Shown: positions 55,887-64,000 of the stretch, piece after piece
Position numbering within the stretch: the stretch's first letter is position 1
Layout: every line of letters begins with the position of its first letter
DNA from: Parvibaculaceae bacterium PLY_AMNH_Bact1
GTDB taxonomy: Bacteria; Pseudomonadota; Alphaproteobacteria; Parvibaculales; Parvibaculaceae
Length of the DNA: 64,000 nt
Reading direction: 5' to 3'
Assembly (NCBI GenBank): GCA_032881465.1
Contig: CP126168.1
Coordinates: 682,001 to 746,000, forward strand
The notes under the pieces: generated by a model
Told to the model about the DNA's origin: nothing
Database searches by the model: none
Seen by the model: only the letters and a program-made list of their open reading frames with translations
Translations under genes and position numbers: made by a program

Positions 55887-56414
55887 GTGCTTGCTGAGGA
55901 TCCAGAAGTCATGTTGCGTAGTTTAGACGACAGGCGCTCAGCTTTGTCGGAGCTGCTGCCTGAACTGCGCTCGATTTATGTCGGGGGACAAAGTGGACCA
56001 CGGTTTCGTCTCTATGAGGGTATGGATGGCATTCGAACGGTCTTGAACTCAGTGTTGATGGCGCAGGCAGACACTCTTTGCGGGATGCTCTCCATGAGGG
56101 AACTGCTTCGATTTCCTGGAAGGGAGGAACTTGCTCGATTTGTAGAAAAGCGCGTTGAGGCAGAAAAGACACTTCGTGTCATCAGGTCGGCGAGTGAAGA
56201 CGTGGATGAGATCTGGGGTGCCAGTGAAGCAGAGTTGAGGGAAGTGCGATTTACACCCACCCCGTCGCCCTTGATGATGACGACATTTGTCTATGACGAT
56301 CAGGTCGCAATCATTTCATCTGAGCACGAGAACTACGGTCTGATTATAGAGAGTACCGGCTATGCCAATGTGCAAAAGACTTTGTTTGAATCGCTTTGGG
56401 TCGCCAGCAGATGA
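55887..56414 (+). CDS. TrmB-like regulator lacking its HTH domain
   Basis: A 175-residue product (GTG 55887; ATG 55911 gives 167). Sequence such as AEDPEVMLRSLDDRRSALSELLPELRSIY and MMTTFVYDDQVAIISSEHENYG resembles the C-terminal part of TrmB-family regulators. There, the AEDPE segment directly follows the helix-turn-helix. No HTH precedes it here: the reading frame hits a stop at 55836-55838 and opposite-strand membrane-protein sequence begins. It is probably a truncated, perhaps still folded, sensor domain. Next comes a histidine kinase gene on the other strand. Confidence 0.6.
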   Translation: MLAEDPEVMLRSLDDRRSALSELLPELRSIYVGGQSGPRFRLYEGMDGIRTVLNSVLMAQADTLCGMLSMRELLRFPGREELARFVEKRVEAEKTLRVIRSASEDVDEIWGASEAELREVRFTPTPSPLMMTTFVYDDQVAIISSEHENYGLIIESTGYANVQKTLFESLWVASR

Positions 56415-56435
56415 TAGGGCGATCCCGCCCGGGAA

Positions 56436-58370
56436 CTAGGCTCGTGCGGAGCCGGTTTTAAGGTCAGGATGCGCGCTTGGGAGGGTCACGATTGCCCGTG
56501 TGCCTTGGCCCTTCTCGCTTTCAAGACGGAAGGTTCCGCCCTGTAACTCGGCGAATGATTTGGTAAGCGCAAGGCCAAGTCCTGAGCCTTCTTCCGCCTG
56601 GCTTGACTTGTCTGCGATCTGTTCAAATGGTCTCAAGAGACGGGGGATATCCGTCGGGTCAATCCCTACGCCATTGTCACTAACGCTCACTTCCAATACA
56701 TCGGGCATCGTTTGAACATCCACACTGATGGCCCCGCCTTCGCCGGTAAACTTGACCGCGTTGGAAAGAAGGTTGATCAGGATCTGTTTCGTCGCACGGA
56801 TGTCGGCGTAAGCGGAATTGTGCAGTTGTGGCGTCAAAACGTTCAATTCCACAAGCTGTGTCTTGGCTTCAGATTTTGCTTCCACAAAACGCATACAGGT
56901 TTCAACGATCTCAACCAGATCGATGGGTTCCGGCTTGATCTCCATCTTGCCAGCTTCAACTTTCGACATGTCGAGAATGTCATTGATAAGATCGAGAAGG
57001 TGGGTGCCGGACTCATGAATAAGATTGGCATACTCGTCATAGACGTCGTCGCCCAGCGGACCATACATCTTCCGCATGAGGATTTCGGAAAAACCAATCA
57101 CGGCATTGAGCGGTGTGCGGAGTTCGTGACTCATATTTGCAAGAAAAGTCGATTTTGTCCTGTTCGCGGTCTCTGCCTTTTCTCGGGCATCAAGAAGGCG
57201 TTGCTCATATTCTTTGCGTTCTGAGGTGTCTCGTGTGATAGCGATGGCTTCAATCATTTCGCCACTTCGATCATCAAGTATGGGATGTACCGTACTTTCG
57301 AGCCAAATAAACTCGCCCTTGAGATTGGGGAGGCGGAACGATATCCGGACGCTATCGGCGCCTGTGTTTAGTGCCTCGAGTTTTTGGCGAGCCTCTGCCT
57401 GATCGTCTCTATGCATCATTTCGATGATGTTGTGGCCAACCACATCTTCTGGCTCAGCACCCATGACTTTTCTGACCGCGGGGGACACAAAAGTGAGCAC
57501 GCCCTCAGGACTGTGGCGCGCAAACATATCATACGCGTGCTCCGCGATCATCTGATATTGCTCCGAGGTGCGCCGCAGCGCCAGTTCTGTGTTGAGGCTG
57601 TCCGTGACGTCATCAAGGATACCAATGACACTTCTAATTTCATTGTGATCGTCCAACTCAGGAAAGCCGTGGGAGACAAAATGGCGGTAGCTTCCGTCCT
57701 GCCGCCGCAATCGCATGGAATGAGAGAACGGTTTGGGGTCGTCCACAAGTGACCTCATCGCCTCTTTCACATGCTTTGCATCGTCTGGGTGCAACAACTC
57801 TAACAAGGTTGCGTCGGGTACTTCCTTGGTCTTGGTTGGTAGGTCGAGCATCTGAGAAAAGGCAGAAGAGACTACTCGTGTATTGCGGTCTCGGTCCCAT
57901 CGATAAGTGCCAAAGCCGGCTGTGTTTTCCGCGATGGAAAAATGGTCTTCCAATCTGCGGCGTGACGTGACGTCGCGGCTGACCACGAGGACGCCCTGAA
58001 TGTTAGGATCATCAAGTAGATTGCGTACATCCGCCTCCACCCAGCGCCACGATCCATCTGTGTGTGGCAGGCGGAAACTCTCGCTCAGCCGCACACCCTT
58101 GTTCGCCAGGCAATATCGGATCCTGTCGGCAACCCGATCGCGGTCATCACTATGTACAATGTCAGCAGCGAAGAAACCCAATGCCTCTTCAGGTTCAACG
58201 CCAATCATCTCTTTGATCGCGGGGCTGTGATAAATGTAGTGGCCCTTGTCGTCGAGCAAGGTCAGAACGTCACCAGAGTTCGCAAGCAAAGCTTCAAAAA
58301 ACTTTGCCCCGCGTTTGTGCGGTGATGCGTTTCCTGCGCCACCTTCCGCTGGTTGCTCCTGGTCCGTCAC
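56436..58370 (-). CDS. Multi-PAS sensor histidine kinase
   Basis: A 644-residue cytoplasmic kinase without a clear transmembrane segment. Three PAS domains (about 22-135, 140-260, 268-390), then the phosphoacceptor helix with H415 (FLANMSHELRTPLNAVIGFSEIL) and an intact HATPase (INLLSNAVKFT, SDNGVGID, GSGLGLALTKSFAELQGG). Unlike the kinase at 6188-7747, all ATP-binding boxes are present. No cognate response regulator is adjacent. The PAS domains suggest sensing of redox, light or small molecules. Confidence 0.93.
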   Translation of the reverse strand: MTDQEQPAEGGAGNASPHKRGAKFFEALLANSGDVLTLLDDKGHYIYHSPAIKEMIGVEPEEALGFFAADIVHSDDRDRVADRIRYCLANKGVRLSESFRLPHTDGSWRWVEADVRNLLDDPNIQGVLVVSRDVTSRRRLEDHFSIAENTAGFGTYRWDRDRNTRVVSSAFSQMLDLPTKTKEVPDATLLELLHPDDAKHVKEAMRSLVDDPKPFSHSMRLRRQDGSYRHFVSHGFPELDDHNEIRSVIGILDDVTDSLNTELALRRTSEQYQMIAEHAYDMFARHSPEGVLTFVSPAVRKVMGAEPEDVVGHNIIEMMHRDDQAEARQKLEALNTGADSVRISFRLPNLKGEFIWLESTVHPILDDRSGEMIEAIAITRDTSERKEYEQRLLDAREKAETANRTKSTFLANMSHELRTPLNAVIGFSEILMRKMYGPLGDDVYDEYANLIHESGTHLLDLINDILDMSKVEAGKMEIKPEPIDLVEIVETCMRFVEAKSEAKTQLVELNVLTPQLHNSAYADIRATKQILINLLSNAVKFTGEGGAISVDVQTMPDVLEVSVSDNGVGIDPTDIPRLLRPFEQIADKSSQAEEGSGLGLALTKSFAELQGGTFRLESEKGQGTRAIVTLPSAHPDLKTGSARA

Positions 58371-58472
58371 CGGACATGCCCCTCGCCTTGTCTATCCGGC
58401 TCCAGCCGGATTTCTCTCTATCCGGAGGATAGGAGGCTCAAGGAAAGGAAGCGTTAAAGCAGAAGGATATGG

Positions 58473-59534
58473 TTAACGATTTCTTTGAGCGACGGTCCAG
58501 GCGGTTTCTGCAAGACGGCGGCACATATCGCCATATTGGGTCGCTTTTTCTGAGCTGGCATTGCCGTCGAGCCCGCGTTTGTAGACGCCCTGGGTGATAG
58601 ATGCGAGACGGAAAATGGAGAATGAAAGGTAAAAATCCCAGTCTTCAATGCCATCGCGTCCAGTGCGTTTGCAGTAGGCGTCCACATAAGCTTCTTCGCT
58701 GGGGATGCCGAGCGTCGCATAATCCAGGTCCATAATGGTTCCCTGGCTTGGGCTGTTGAAGTGATAGAGCATGCAGTTATAGGCCAGGTCGGCGAGCGGG
58801 TGTCCAATCGTTGATAGTTCCCAATCAAGGACAGCGATCATCTTTGGTTCTGTTGCATGGAACATTGTGTTCTCAAGTCTGTAGTCGCCATGGGCGATGC
58901 TCGTTGCATCATCTGCCGGAATATGCGCGGGAAGATAGGAAATGAGATCTTCCATGGGCTCAACGGTTTCAGTCTCAGCAGCGCGATATTGTTTGATCCA
59001 ACGCCCGATCTGTCGTTCGTAATAGTTACCTGGACGCCCATAGTCTTCCAGGCCGATGGCCTTGTAGTCGACTTCATGCAGGCGCGCGAGCACATCATTC
59101 ATTTGATCATATATGGCGGCGCGCTCTTCGGCGCTGAAGTCTGGCAATTGTGGGTCTCGCAGCACACGACCGTCCAGAAAGTCCATGATGTAGAATTCGG
59201 TACCGATAATGTCTGGGTCCGTGCAGAGCGCGCGCATGGTTGGCACCGGCACATCCGTATCAGCAAGAGCCTTCATAACCCGATATTCCCGGTCCACCTG
59301 ATGTGCGCTGGCAAGCAACGTCCCGGGCGGCTTTTTCCGCATTACATAGCGTTTGCCACCAGCAGATAACATGAAGGTTGGATTGGACTGCCCCCCTGAA
59401 AACTGGCGTACGTTCAGATTGCCGGAATATCCATCAACCTCTGCTCTGCAGAAATCCTCCAGCTGCCCGACGTCAAATCGGTGGGCCTCGCGAATATCAA
59501 TGGTTTCTGCGTTCTGGGCGGCGGGCTCGGCCAT
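58473..59534 (-). CDS. APH-family phosphotransferase (acyl-CoA kinase-like), copy 1
   Basis: A 353-residue aminoglycoside phosphotransferase-fold kinase. SIAHGDYRLENTMFH is the catalytic loop (HGDxxxxN) and VLDWELSTIGHPLADLAYN the metal-binding DxE/DWE motif. NVRQFSGGQSNPTFMLSAGGKRYVMRKKPPG is the N-lobe. This subgroup includes the kinase domain of ACAD10/11 and LvaA, a hydroxyacyl-CoA kinase of levulinate catabolism. The substrate is inferred, not shown. Confidence 0.87.
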   Translation of the reverse strand: MAEPAAQNAETIDIREAHRFDVGQLEDFCRAEVDGYSGNLNVRQFSGGQSNPTFMLSAGGKRYVMRKKPPGTLLASAHQVDREYRVMKALADTDVPVPTMRALCTDPDIIGTEFYIMDFLDGRVLRDPQLPDFSAEERAAIYDQMNDVLARLHEVDYKAIGLEDYGRPGNYYERQIGRWIKQYRAAETETVEPMEDLISYLPAHIPADDATSIAHGDYRLENTMFHATEPKMIAVLDWELSTIGHPLADLAYNCMLYHFNSPSQGTIMDLDYATLGIPSEEAYVDAYCKRTGRDGIEDWDFYLSFSIFRLASITQGVYKRGLDGNASSEKATQYGDMCRRLAETAWTVAQRNR

Positions 59535-59596
59535 GTCATTCTCCTAGATGTCTTTGAGTTAGGGATAGCAAGGGATCCGAGCGCATGCAAAGGGTC

Positions 59597-59633
59597 AAAA
59601 AAAAGCCGGGAAATCCATATGGATAACCCGGCT
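59597..59633 (-). terminator. Intrinsic terminator of the second phosphotransferase gene
   Basis: On the minus strand AGCCGGG pairs with CCCGGCT (59604-59610 and 59627-59633), with an inner palindrome ATCCATATGGAT (59613-59624) extending the stem. A run of eight Ts follows. Confidence 0.85.
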
Positions 59634-59653
59634 CTCTGGGAGTGCGGTATGGT

Positions 59654-60748
59654 CTAAACAGCACCAGCCTTTTGAGCATAATGCCAGCCCAGTTCTGCGA
59701 GCGCGCGAACCTGAGAGGCATCCCGCGCCGCATGTTCGCTGGCAGCAGTGCCATCACGCACCCGGCCAACAATGCCCTGCAAAATACCGCCCAACCGGAA
59801 AAGGTTGTAGGCGAAATAATAGTCGAGATTGTCGATACCCTTGCGGCCAGTCTGGTCGCAATACATCTTCACATATTCATCCAGCGTAGGGATGCCGAGC
59901 GCCGGCAAGTCAGCGTCCCCCAGGGTCTGGGTACCGGGCGTGTCGCCGAGATTGGGCATGATCCATTGCATCATGTGGTAGGTGAAATCGCCGAGTGGGT
60001 GGCCCAAAGTCGATAATTCCCAGTCAAGGACTGCGAGCACACGATCTTCAGTTGGATGCAGCACCATATTGTCCAATCGGTAGTCACCATGGACAATACT
60101 CACCGCATCATCTTCGGGAATATTGCCCGGCAACCAATCCATCAGCCTGTCCATTTCACTGATGGTTTCGGATTCCGATGCCACATACTGCTTTGACCAA
60201 CGGGAAATCTGTCGTGCGAAATAGTTGCCTGGCTTGCCGAAATCGCCAAGGCCGATAGCCTCGTAGTCGATCATGTGGAGCTGGGCCAGGGTTTTGTTTT
60301 TAGCTTCGAAGATGGCGCGTCTTTGGGCTGGCTCATGTCCAGGCAGAAGGGGTTCCCAAAGAATGCGCCCCTCAACCATATCCATCACATAGAAGATGGT
60401 GCCAATGACACTCTCATCCATGCAGAGGCAATAGGTCTTTGCAACCGGATATCCGACTGTCCCAAGCGCCGTGATGACCTTATATTCGCGGTCAACTGCA
60501 TGTGCGGAGGGGAGGAGCTTGCCCGGTGGTTTCCGACGCAGAACATATTTCTTGTTGGGTGTCACAAGCTGATAGGTCGGGTTTGATTGCCCGCCTTTAA
60601 ACTCGCGGACCTCTAGCGGTCCCTCAAAGCCTTCAACATTGGCAGCTAGGTAGTCTTCCAGAGTTTTCTCATCAAAGCGATGTTGTTCCATCACCGCCTG
60701 CGTACCGGAGAATTGCTCCTGCTTACCACTTGATACAGGCTCACTCAT
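59654..60748 (-). CDS. APH-family phosphotransferase (acyl-CoA kinase-like), copy 2
   Basis: A 364-residue paralogue of the preceding protein: VHGDYRLDNMVLHPTED is the catalytic loop and VLDWELSTLGHPLGDFTYH the metal motif. The N-lobe VREFKGGQSNPTYQLVTPNKKYVLRRKPPGKLLPSAHAVDREY is close to copy 1, so they arose by tandem duplication. A terminator separates them, so the copies may be controlled independently. It is adjacent to purD, 29 bases past its stop. Confidence 0.87.
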   Translation of the reverse strand: MSEPVSSGKQEQFSGTQAVMEQHRFDEKTLEDYLAANVEGFEGPLEVREFKGGQSNPTYQLVTPNKKYVLRRKPPGKLLPSAHAVDREYKVITALGTVGYPVAKTYCLCMDESVIGTIFYVMDMVEGRILWEPLLPGHEPAQRRAIFEAKNKTLAQLHMIDYEAIGLGDFGKPGNYFARQISRWSKQYVASESETISEMDRLMDWLPGNIPEDDAVSIVHGDYRLDNMVLHPTEDRVLAVLDWELSTLGHPLGDFTYHMMQWIMPNLGDTPGTQTLGDADLPALGIPTLDEYVKMYCDQTGRKGIDNLDYYFAYNLFRLGGILQGIVGRVRDGTAASEHAARDASQVRALAELGWHYAQKAGAV

Positions 60749-60777
60749 GGGCCCATCTCCCTATTTCTTATTGATAA

Positions 60778-62061
60778 TTATGCTGATTTTCTCTCGCGGG
60801 CGACCGCACGATAACCAATGTCGCGCCGACAAAACCCTTGCGGCCAGTCGACAGCATCTACGGCTTTATAGGCGCGCGCTTGGGCCGCGGCGACGGATTT
60901 CCCGAGCGCGGTGACAGCCAACACGCGGCCGCCATGGGCCGTGACCTTTTTGCCGTCCTGTTTTGTGCCCGCGTGAAAAATCTCGATACCATCTTCACTG
61001 GCTGCAGCCTCAAGGTTTTTTATCTCAGAGCCTTTTTCGTAAGCTTCTGGATAGCCTTCCGTTGCCATCACTACGCTGAGAGCAGCTTCGTCATTCCACT
61101 CAAGTTCAATCTGATCAAGTGTGCCATCGTGACATGCGACCAGGGCAGGGAGAATGTCGGACATAAGTCGCATCATCAGTACCTGGCATTCCGGATCGCC
61201 AAAGCGAACATTAAACTCAATCAGCTTCGGGCCGTCTTTCGTGATCATGAGCCCGACGAACAAGACACCTTTAAAAGGCATGCCTTTGTCAGCCATGGCG
61301 GCGAGCGTTGGATTGACGATGCGATCCATGAGCGCAAATTGCATGCTCATGGAGAGCACAGGGGCAGGGGAGTAAGCACCCATGCCGCCCGTGTTCAGCC
61401 CAACATCCCCATCGGCGACCCGCTTATGGTCTTGTGCACCAACCAGCGGCACGGCTGTTTTGCCATCACAGAGTGCAAAGAAGCTCGCTTCTTCTCCCTC
61501 AAGCCATTCTTCGATGACGAGTTCAGCCCCCGCACCACCAAATTTGCCGCCGAAAATTTCATCGACTGCGGCGAGAGCTTCTTCGTCGGTCTCCGCCATG
61601 ATCACGCCCTTACCAGCGGCAAGGCCATCTGCCTTGATCACGATGGGCGCGGCGTGCTTGTCGAGATAGGCTTTGGCCTCTGTCGCGTCAGCGAAACGTC
61701 CATAGGCGGCTGTTGGAATGTCATAGTCCGCGCAAAGGTCCTTAGTGAAGCCCTTGGAGCCTTCCAATTGGGCCGCCGCAGCGTTCGGGCCGAAGCTCTT
61801 GATCCCGGCCTCATCCAACCGATCAACAATTCCTCCGACTAGTGGATCCTCCGGACCGACGACGACAAAGTCGATACTCGTATCCTGGCAAAAAGTGACG
61901 ATTCCATCGAAGTCGTCCACGCCAATGTCAACGCATCTCGCCACATCGGCGATCCCGGCATTCCCTGGGGCACAATAGAGCTCGCCGAGCATGGGGCTTG
62001 ACGCAATCGCCCATGCGAGAGCATGTTCGCGCCCGCCTGATCCTATAACCAGAACGTTCAT
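60778..62061 (-). CDS. purD: Phosphoribosylamine-glycine ligase
   Basis: A 427-residue ATP-grasp enzyme of purine synthesis. [19 protein letters not shown] starts it, then [28 protein letters not shown] and [15 protein letters not shown] (metal/ATP site). The open frame runs 25 codons further upstream but ATG 62061 gives the family start. Divergent from xseA. The 189 bases between hold no supported site. Confidence 0.96.
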   Translation of the reverse strand: MNVLVIGSGGREHALAWAIASSPMLGELYCAPGNAGIADVARCVDIGVDDFDGIVTFCQDTSIDFVVVGPEDPLVGGIVDRLDEAGIKSFGPNAAAAQLEGSKGFTKDLCADYDIPTAAYGRFADATEAKAYLDKHAAPIVIKADGLAAGKGVIMAETDEEALAAVDEIFGGKFGGAGAELVIEEWLEGEEASFFALCDGKTAVPLVGAQDHKRVADGDVGLNTGGMGAYSPAPVLSMSMQFALMDRIVNPTLAAMADKGMPFKGVLFVGLMITKDGPKLIEFNVRFGDPECQVLMMRLMSDILPALVACHDGTLDQIELEWNDEAALSVVMATEGYPEAYEKGSEIKNLEAAASEDGIEIFHAGTKQDGKKVTAHGGRVLAVTALGKSVAAAQARAYKAVDAVDWPQGFCRRDIGYRAVARERKSA

Positions 62062-62250
62062 TCGACTTCGATCCCTGAATTCCAATGTTGAACCGTTTTG
62101 TCGGTCCTCACTATTCCCTGGGCATTCCCTGAGCAATCCCCGGACAATCTTGTATCATGGTGGATGATTCCGGCAAACCGCCGCAGGACCCAGCAGGTTC
62201 TACAAATTTTGAAGTAAAATCAAAGGCTTAAAGTGAGAGACGCCGTACCT

Positions 62251-63696
62251 ATGGCTGACGATACAACCCCAGGAAATGCCTACGAATTCTCGGTCAGCGA
62301 GCTCTCCATGGCGCTAAAGCGCACGGTGGAGGACACATATGGTTATGTGCGGGTGCGCGGCGAGTTGGGGCGGGTCAGCCGACCGGCCTCAGGTCATCTC
62401 TACCTCGATTTGAAAGACGACAAGTCTGTCCTGAATGGCGTGATCTGGAAGGGTGTCGCCTCGAGGTTGAAAGTGAAGCCAGAGCAGGGGCTTGAGGTTG
62501 TCTGTACAGGCAAGCTCACGACCTTCCCAGGGCAATCGCGCTATCAGATTGTCATCGAGAGTATGGAACTGGCAGGCGTCGGTGCTCTTATGGCGCTGTT
62601 GGAGCAGCGCAAAAAGGCCCTGGCGGCAGAGGGTCTGTTTGATCCTGCAAAAAAACGGCCCATCCCATTTCTACCTGAGACCATCGGGGTGGTGACGAGT
62701 CCCTCGGGCGCTGTCATTTGTGACATCCTGCATCGTCTTCGCGACAGGTTTCCGCGCCACGTTCTGGTCTGGCCGGTTCGCGTCCAGGGGGAACAATCAG
62801 CGGAAGAAGTCACTGCCGCGATCAAGGGGTTCAACAATCTGAAGCCTGGCGGACCGACGCCGCGACCAGACCTGCTGATTGTGGCGCGCGGCGGGGGGTC
62901 GCTTGAAGATCTTTGGTCATTTAATGAAGAAACAGTGGTGCGTGCGGCAGCCGCCAGCGATATTCCGCTTATTTCGGCAGTGGGGCACGAAACCGACACG
63001 ACCCTCATCGACTTCGCGTCTGACCAGCGCGCACCGACGCCGACCGCCGCAGCGGAAATGGCGGTGCCTGTCAGGGCTGATTTGGTCGCCCGGGTTCTAG
63101 ACAATGCCCGCCGTCTTGTGCGGGCGGAAACCCGCAAAGTGACTGAACTGGGTGCCCGCCTTGAAGGTCTTAGTCGCGGCTTACCTAAACCGGACGATCT
63201 TTTTGCGTTGCCCGGCCAAAGACTGGACCATGCAAGTCAACGCCTTGGATTGGGGCTGGGAGCCGCCACGTCAGTCAAGCGCGGACAGCTTGAACGCATT
63301 GCCGGTCGCCTTTCGGGCCAAGTGCTTGCATCCAAACTTTCAAACGGCACTCAGCGGACCCGGGATCTGGCAGCCCGTGCCACCCGCGCAGAACAAAGAC
63401 ATCTGTCTGATCTTGGCAGACGAATGGCACAGGCCGGGCGGCTGCTGGATACCTTGAGCTATCAGTCGGTGCTTAGTCGGGGATTTGCCTTGGTTCGTGA
63501 CGATAGCGGTGCCCCTGTCAGGGGATCAGCGGCGGTCTCGCCTGGGGCGGCACTGGAACTGGAATTTGCGGGGGCAGACAAGCTTGCCGTTGTGGCAGGC
63601 GCGACACCTGACAAACCCGCAGTCAAACCTAAAACTAAAAGACCTGTTTCAAAAAAGAAGGGGACATCGGCTAACGATCAGGGGCGGTTGTTCTAG
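62251..63696 (+). CDS. xseA: Exodeoxyribonuclease VII large subunit
   Basis: A 481-residue nuclease subunit with an N-terminal OB-fold (about 25-110; YGYVRVRGELGRVSRPASGHLYLDLKD), and the catalytic region TSPSGAVICDILHRLRDRFP and RGGGSLEDLWSFNEE, GHETDTTLIDF. The C-terminal helices precede a basic tail. It degrades single-stranded DNA with XseB, whose gene is not in the window. ATG 62251 is preferred to a GTG at 62233. Confidence 0.95.
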   Translation: MADDTTPGNAYEFSVSELSMALKRTVEDTYGYVRVRGELGRVSRPASGHLYLDLKDDKSVLNGVIWKGVASRLKVKPEQGLEVVCTGKLTTFPGQSRYQIVIESMELAGVGALMALLEQRKKALAAEGLFDPAKKRPIPFLPETIGVVTSPSGAVICDILHRLRDRFPRHVLVWPVRVQGEQSAEEVTAAIKGFNNLKPGGPTPRPDLLIVARGGGSLEDLWSFNEETVVRAAAASDIPLISAVGHETDTTLIDFASDQRAPTPTAAAEMAVPVRADLVARVLDNARRLVRAETRKVTELGARLEGLSRGLPKPDDLFALPGQRLDHASQRLGLGLGAATSVKRGQLERIAGRLSGQVLASKLSNGTQRTRDLAARATRAEQRHLSDLGRRMAQAGRLLDTLSYQSVLSRGFALVRDDSGAPVRGSAAVSPGAALELEFAGADKLAVVAGATPDKPAVKPKTKRPVSKKKGTSANDQGRLF

Positions 63697-63708
63697 CAAG
63701 GGTGTCAT

Positions 63709-63765
63709 ATGAGCGAGAAACCATATTTGCACTGCAAGAATGACTTCTGCCTGCGCCAGGAGTAG
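63709..63765 (+). CDS. Possible 18-residue micro-ORF between xseA and the DUF2093 gene
   Basis: ATG AGC GAG AAA ... TAG encodes MSEKPYLHCKNDFCLRQE, with an AAGGGT stretch five bases before the ATG. It sits in an otherwise ordinary 78-bp gap, with two Cys residues and one His. It is too short to claim as a gene without conservation data. Confidence 0.25.
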   Translation: MSEKPYLHCKNDFCLRQE

Positions 63766-63774
63766 GTTGAACTC

Positions 63775-63996
63775 ATGAATCGACATGAAAATGGCTTCGG
63801 TGGAAGCAAAGCAGAGCTGGTGTATGGGGACGGCGAGTACCACGTGGTTCGCAAGGGCACGTTCGTTGTCTGTGCAGTGACGGGTGCGAACATACCTCTT
63901 GAGGATTTGCGTTATTGGCACGCAGATCGCCAGGAAGCCTATGTTGATGCGGCCGCAGCCCTGAAACGCGAGCTTGAGCTGAAGGGTCAGGAATGA
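63775..63996 (+). CDS. DUF2093 family protein
   Basis: A 73-residue protein. It reads GFGGSKAELVYGDGEYHVVRKGTFVVCAVTGANIPLEDLRYWHADRQEAY in outline, matching the alphaproteobacterial DUF2093 pattern (GDGEYHVVRKG, CAVTG, IPLEDLRYWHADRQEAY). Usually found next to xseA. No function is known. The stop is 4 bases before the end of the window. Confidence 0.88.
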   Translation: MNRHENGFGGSKAELVYGDGEYHVVRKGTFVVCAVTGANIPLEDLRYWHADRQEAYVDAAAALKRELELKGQE

Positions 63997-64000
63997 ATTT

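Noticed and set aside
60838-61842. 334-codon open frame on the plus strand
   Set aside because: It is antisense to purD, whose catalytic motifs are certain; the frame is a codon-composition by-product.

Overview
The window is chromosomal DNA of a motile, aerobic alphaproteobacterium. I name no genus; the mix of genes suggests a Hyphomicrobiales/Parvibaculales-type lineage. The evidence is the separate hisZ-hisG pair, the ileS-lspA-DUF3035-M16-M16 block, a DUF2093 gene after xseA, CheZ proteins of the alphaproteobacterial kind, a TipF-like EAL protein, and a groESL promoter with both an alphaproteobacterial RpoH motif and a CIRCE element. Genes are dense and often overlap by 1 or 4 bases. I found no rRNA or tRNA gene, CRISPR array, insertion sequence or prophage.

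Layout. 1-5.1 kb: glyoxylate shunt (start of aceA, aceB), a divergent RamB/ScfR-type regulator, TonB, and an SLAC1/TehA channel. 5.3-8.4 kb: a CheZ-like protein, a histidine kinase with a decayed ATP-binding domain, and a VOC protein. 8.6-12.4 kb: hisS-hisZ-hisG. 12.4-15.3 kb: an FMO-SDR operon with a divergent TetR regulator and a palindromic operator candidate. 15.3-17.5 kb: an HD-domain protein and a glyA-type SHMT gene preceded by what reads as a ZTP (pfl) riboswitch. 17.6-20.1 kb: small accessory genes and an LLM oxidoreductase. 20.2-22.5 kb: groES-groEL. 22.6-26.4 kb: a D-threonine aldolase-like enzyme, a HAD protein, a phosphofructokinase with PPi-type signatures, and a membrane protein. 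26.4-29.8 kb: a cupin-XRE regulator, an ICL/PEP-mutase-family lyase and a thioesterase, divergent from a class III aminotransferase, with a 20-bp palindrome between them. 30-36 kb: SDRs, DUF2269, GNAT, OmpA lipoprotein, DinB, glutathione peroxidase. 36-39.4 kb: TipF-like EAL protein, HAD phosphatase, cheZ-like and cheY-like genes. 39.7-49.3 kb: ribF, ileS, lspA, DUF3035 lipoprotein, an M16 peptidase pair, pgi. 49.3-53.3 kb: mutL, rsmD, an RsuA/RluB-type pseudouridine synthase, tadA. 53.4-60.8 kb: acyl-CoA dehydrogenase, GST, a damaged gene pair, a PAS histidine kinase and two APH-family kinases. 60.8-64 kb: purD, xseA, DUF2093.

Themes. Carbon flow: glyoxylate shunt, short-chain acyl-CoA-type regulator, acyl-CoA dehydrogenase and phosphotransferases point to growth on fatty or short-chain acids, and PPi-type PFK plus Pgi serve reversible glycolysis. 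One-carbon and purine metabolism: the putative ZTP riboswitch would tie glyA to the purine intermediate ZMP/ZTP, and purD is also present. Motility: two CheZ-like proteins, a CheY and a TipF-like protein lie in two clusters. The observations I rate highest are the riboswitch with an alternative pairing upstream of glyA, the fused scar of two truncated genes near 55.88 kb, the degenerate kinase at 6.2-7.7 kb, and three palindromic operators in divergent intergenic regions.
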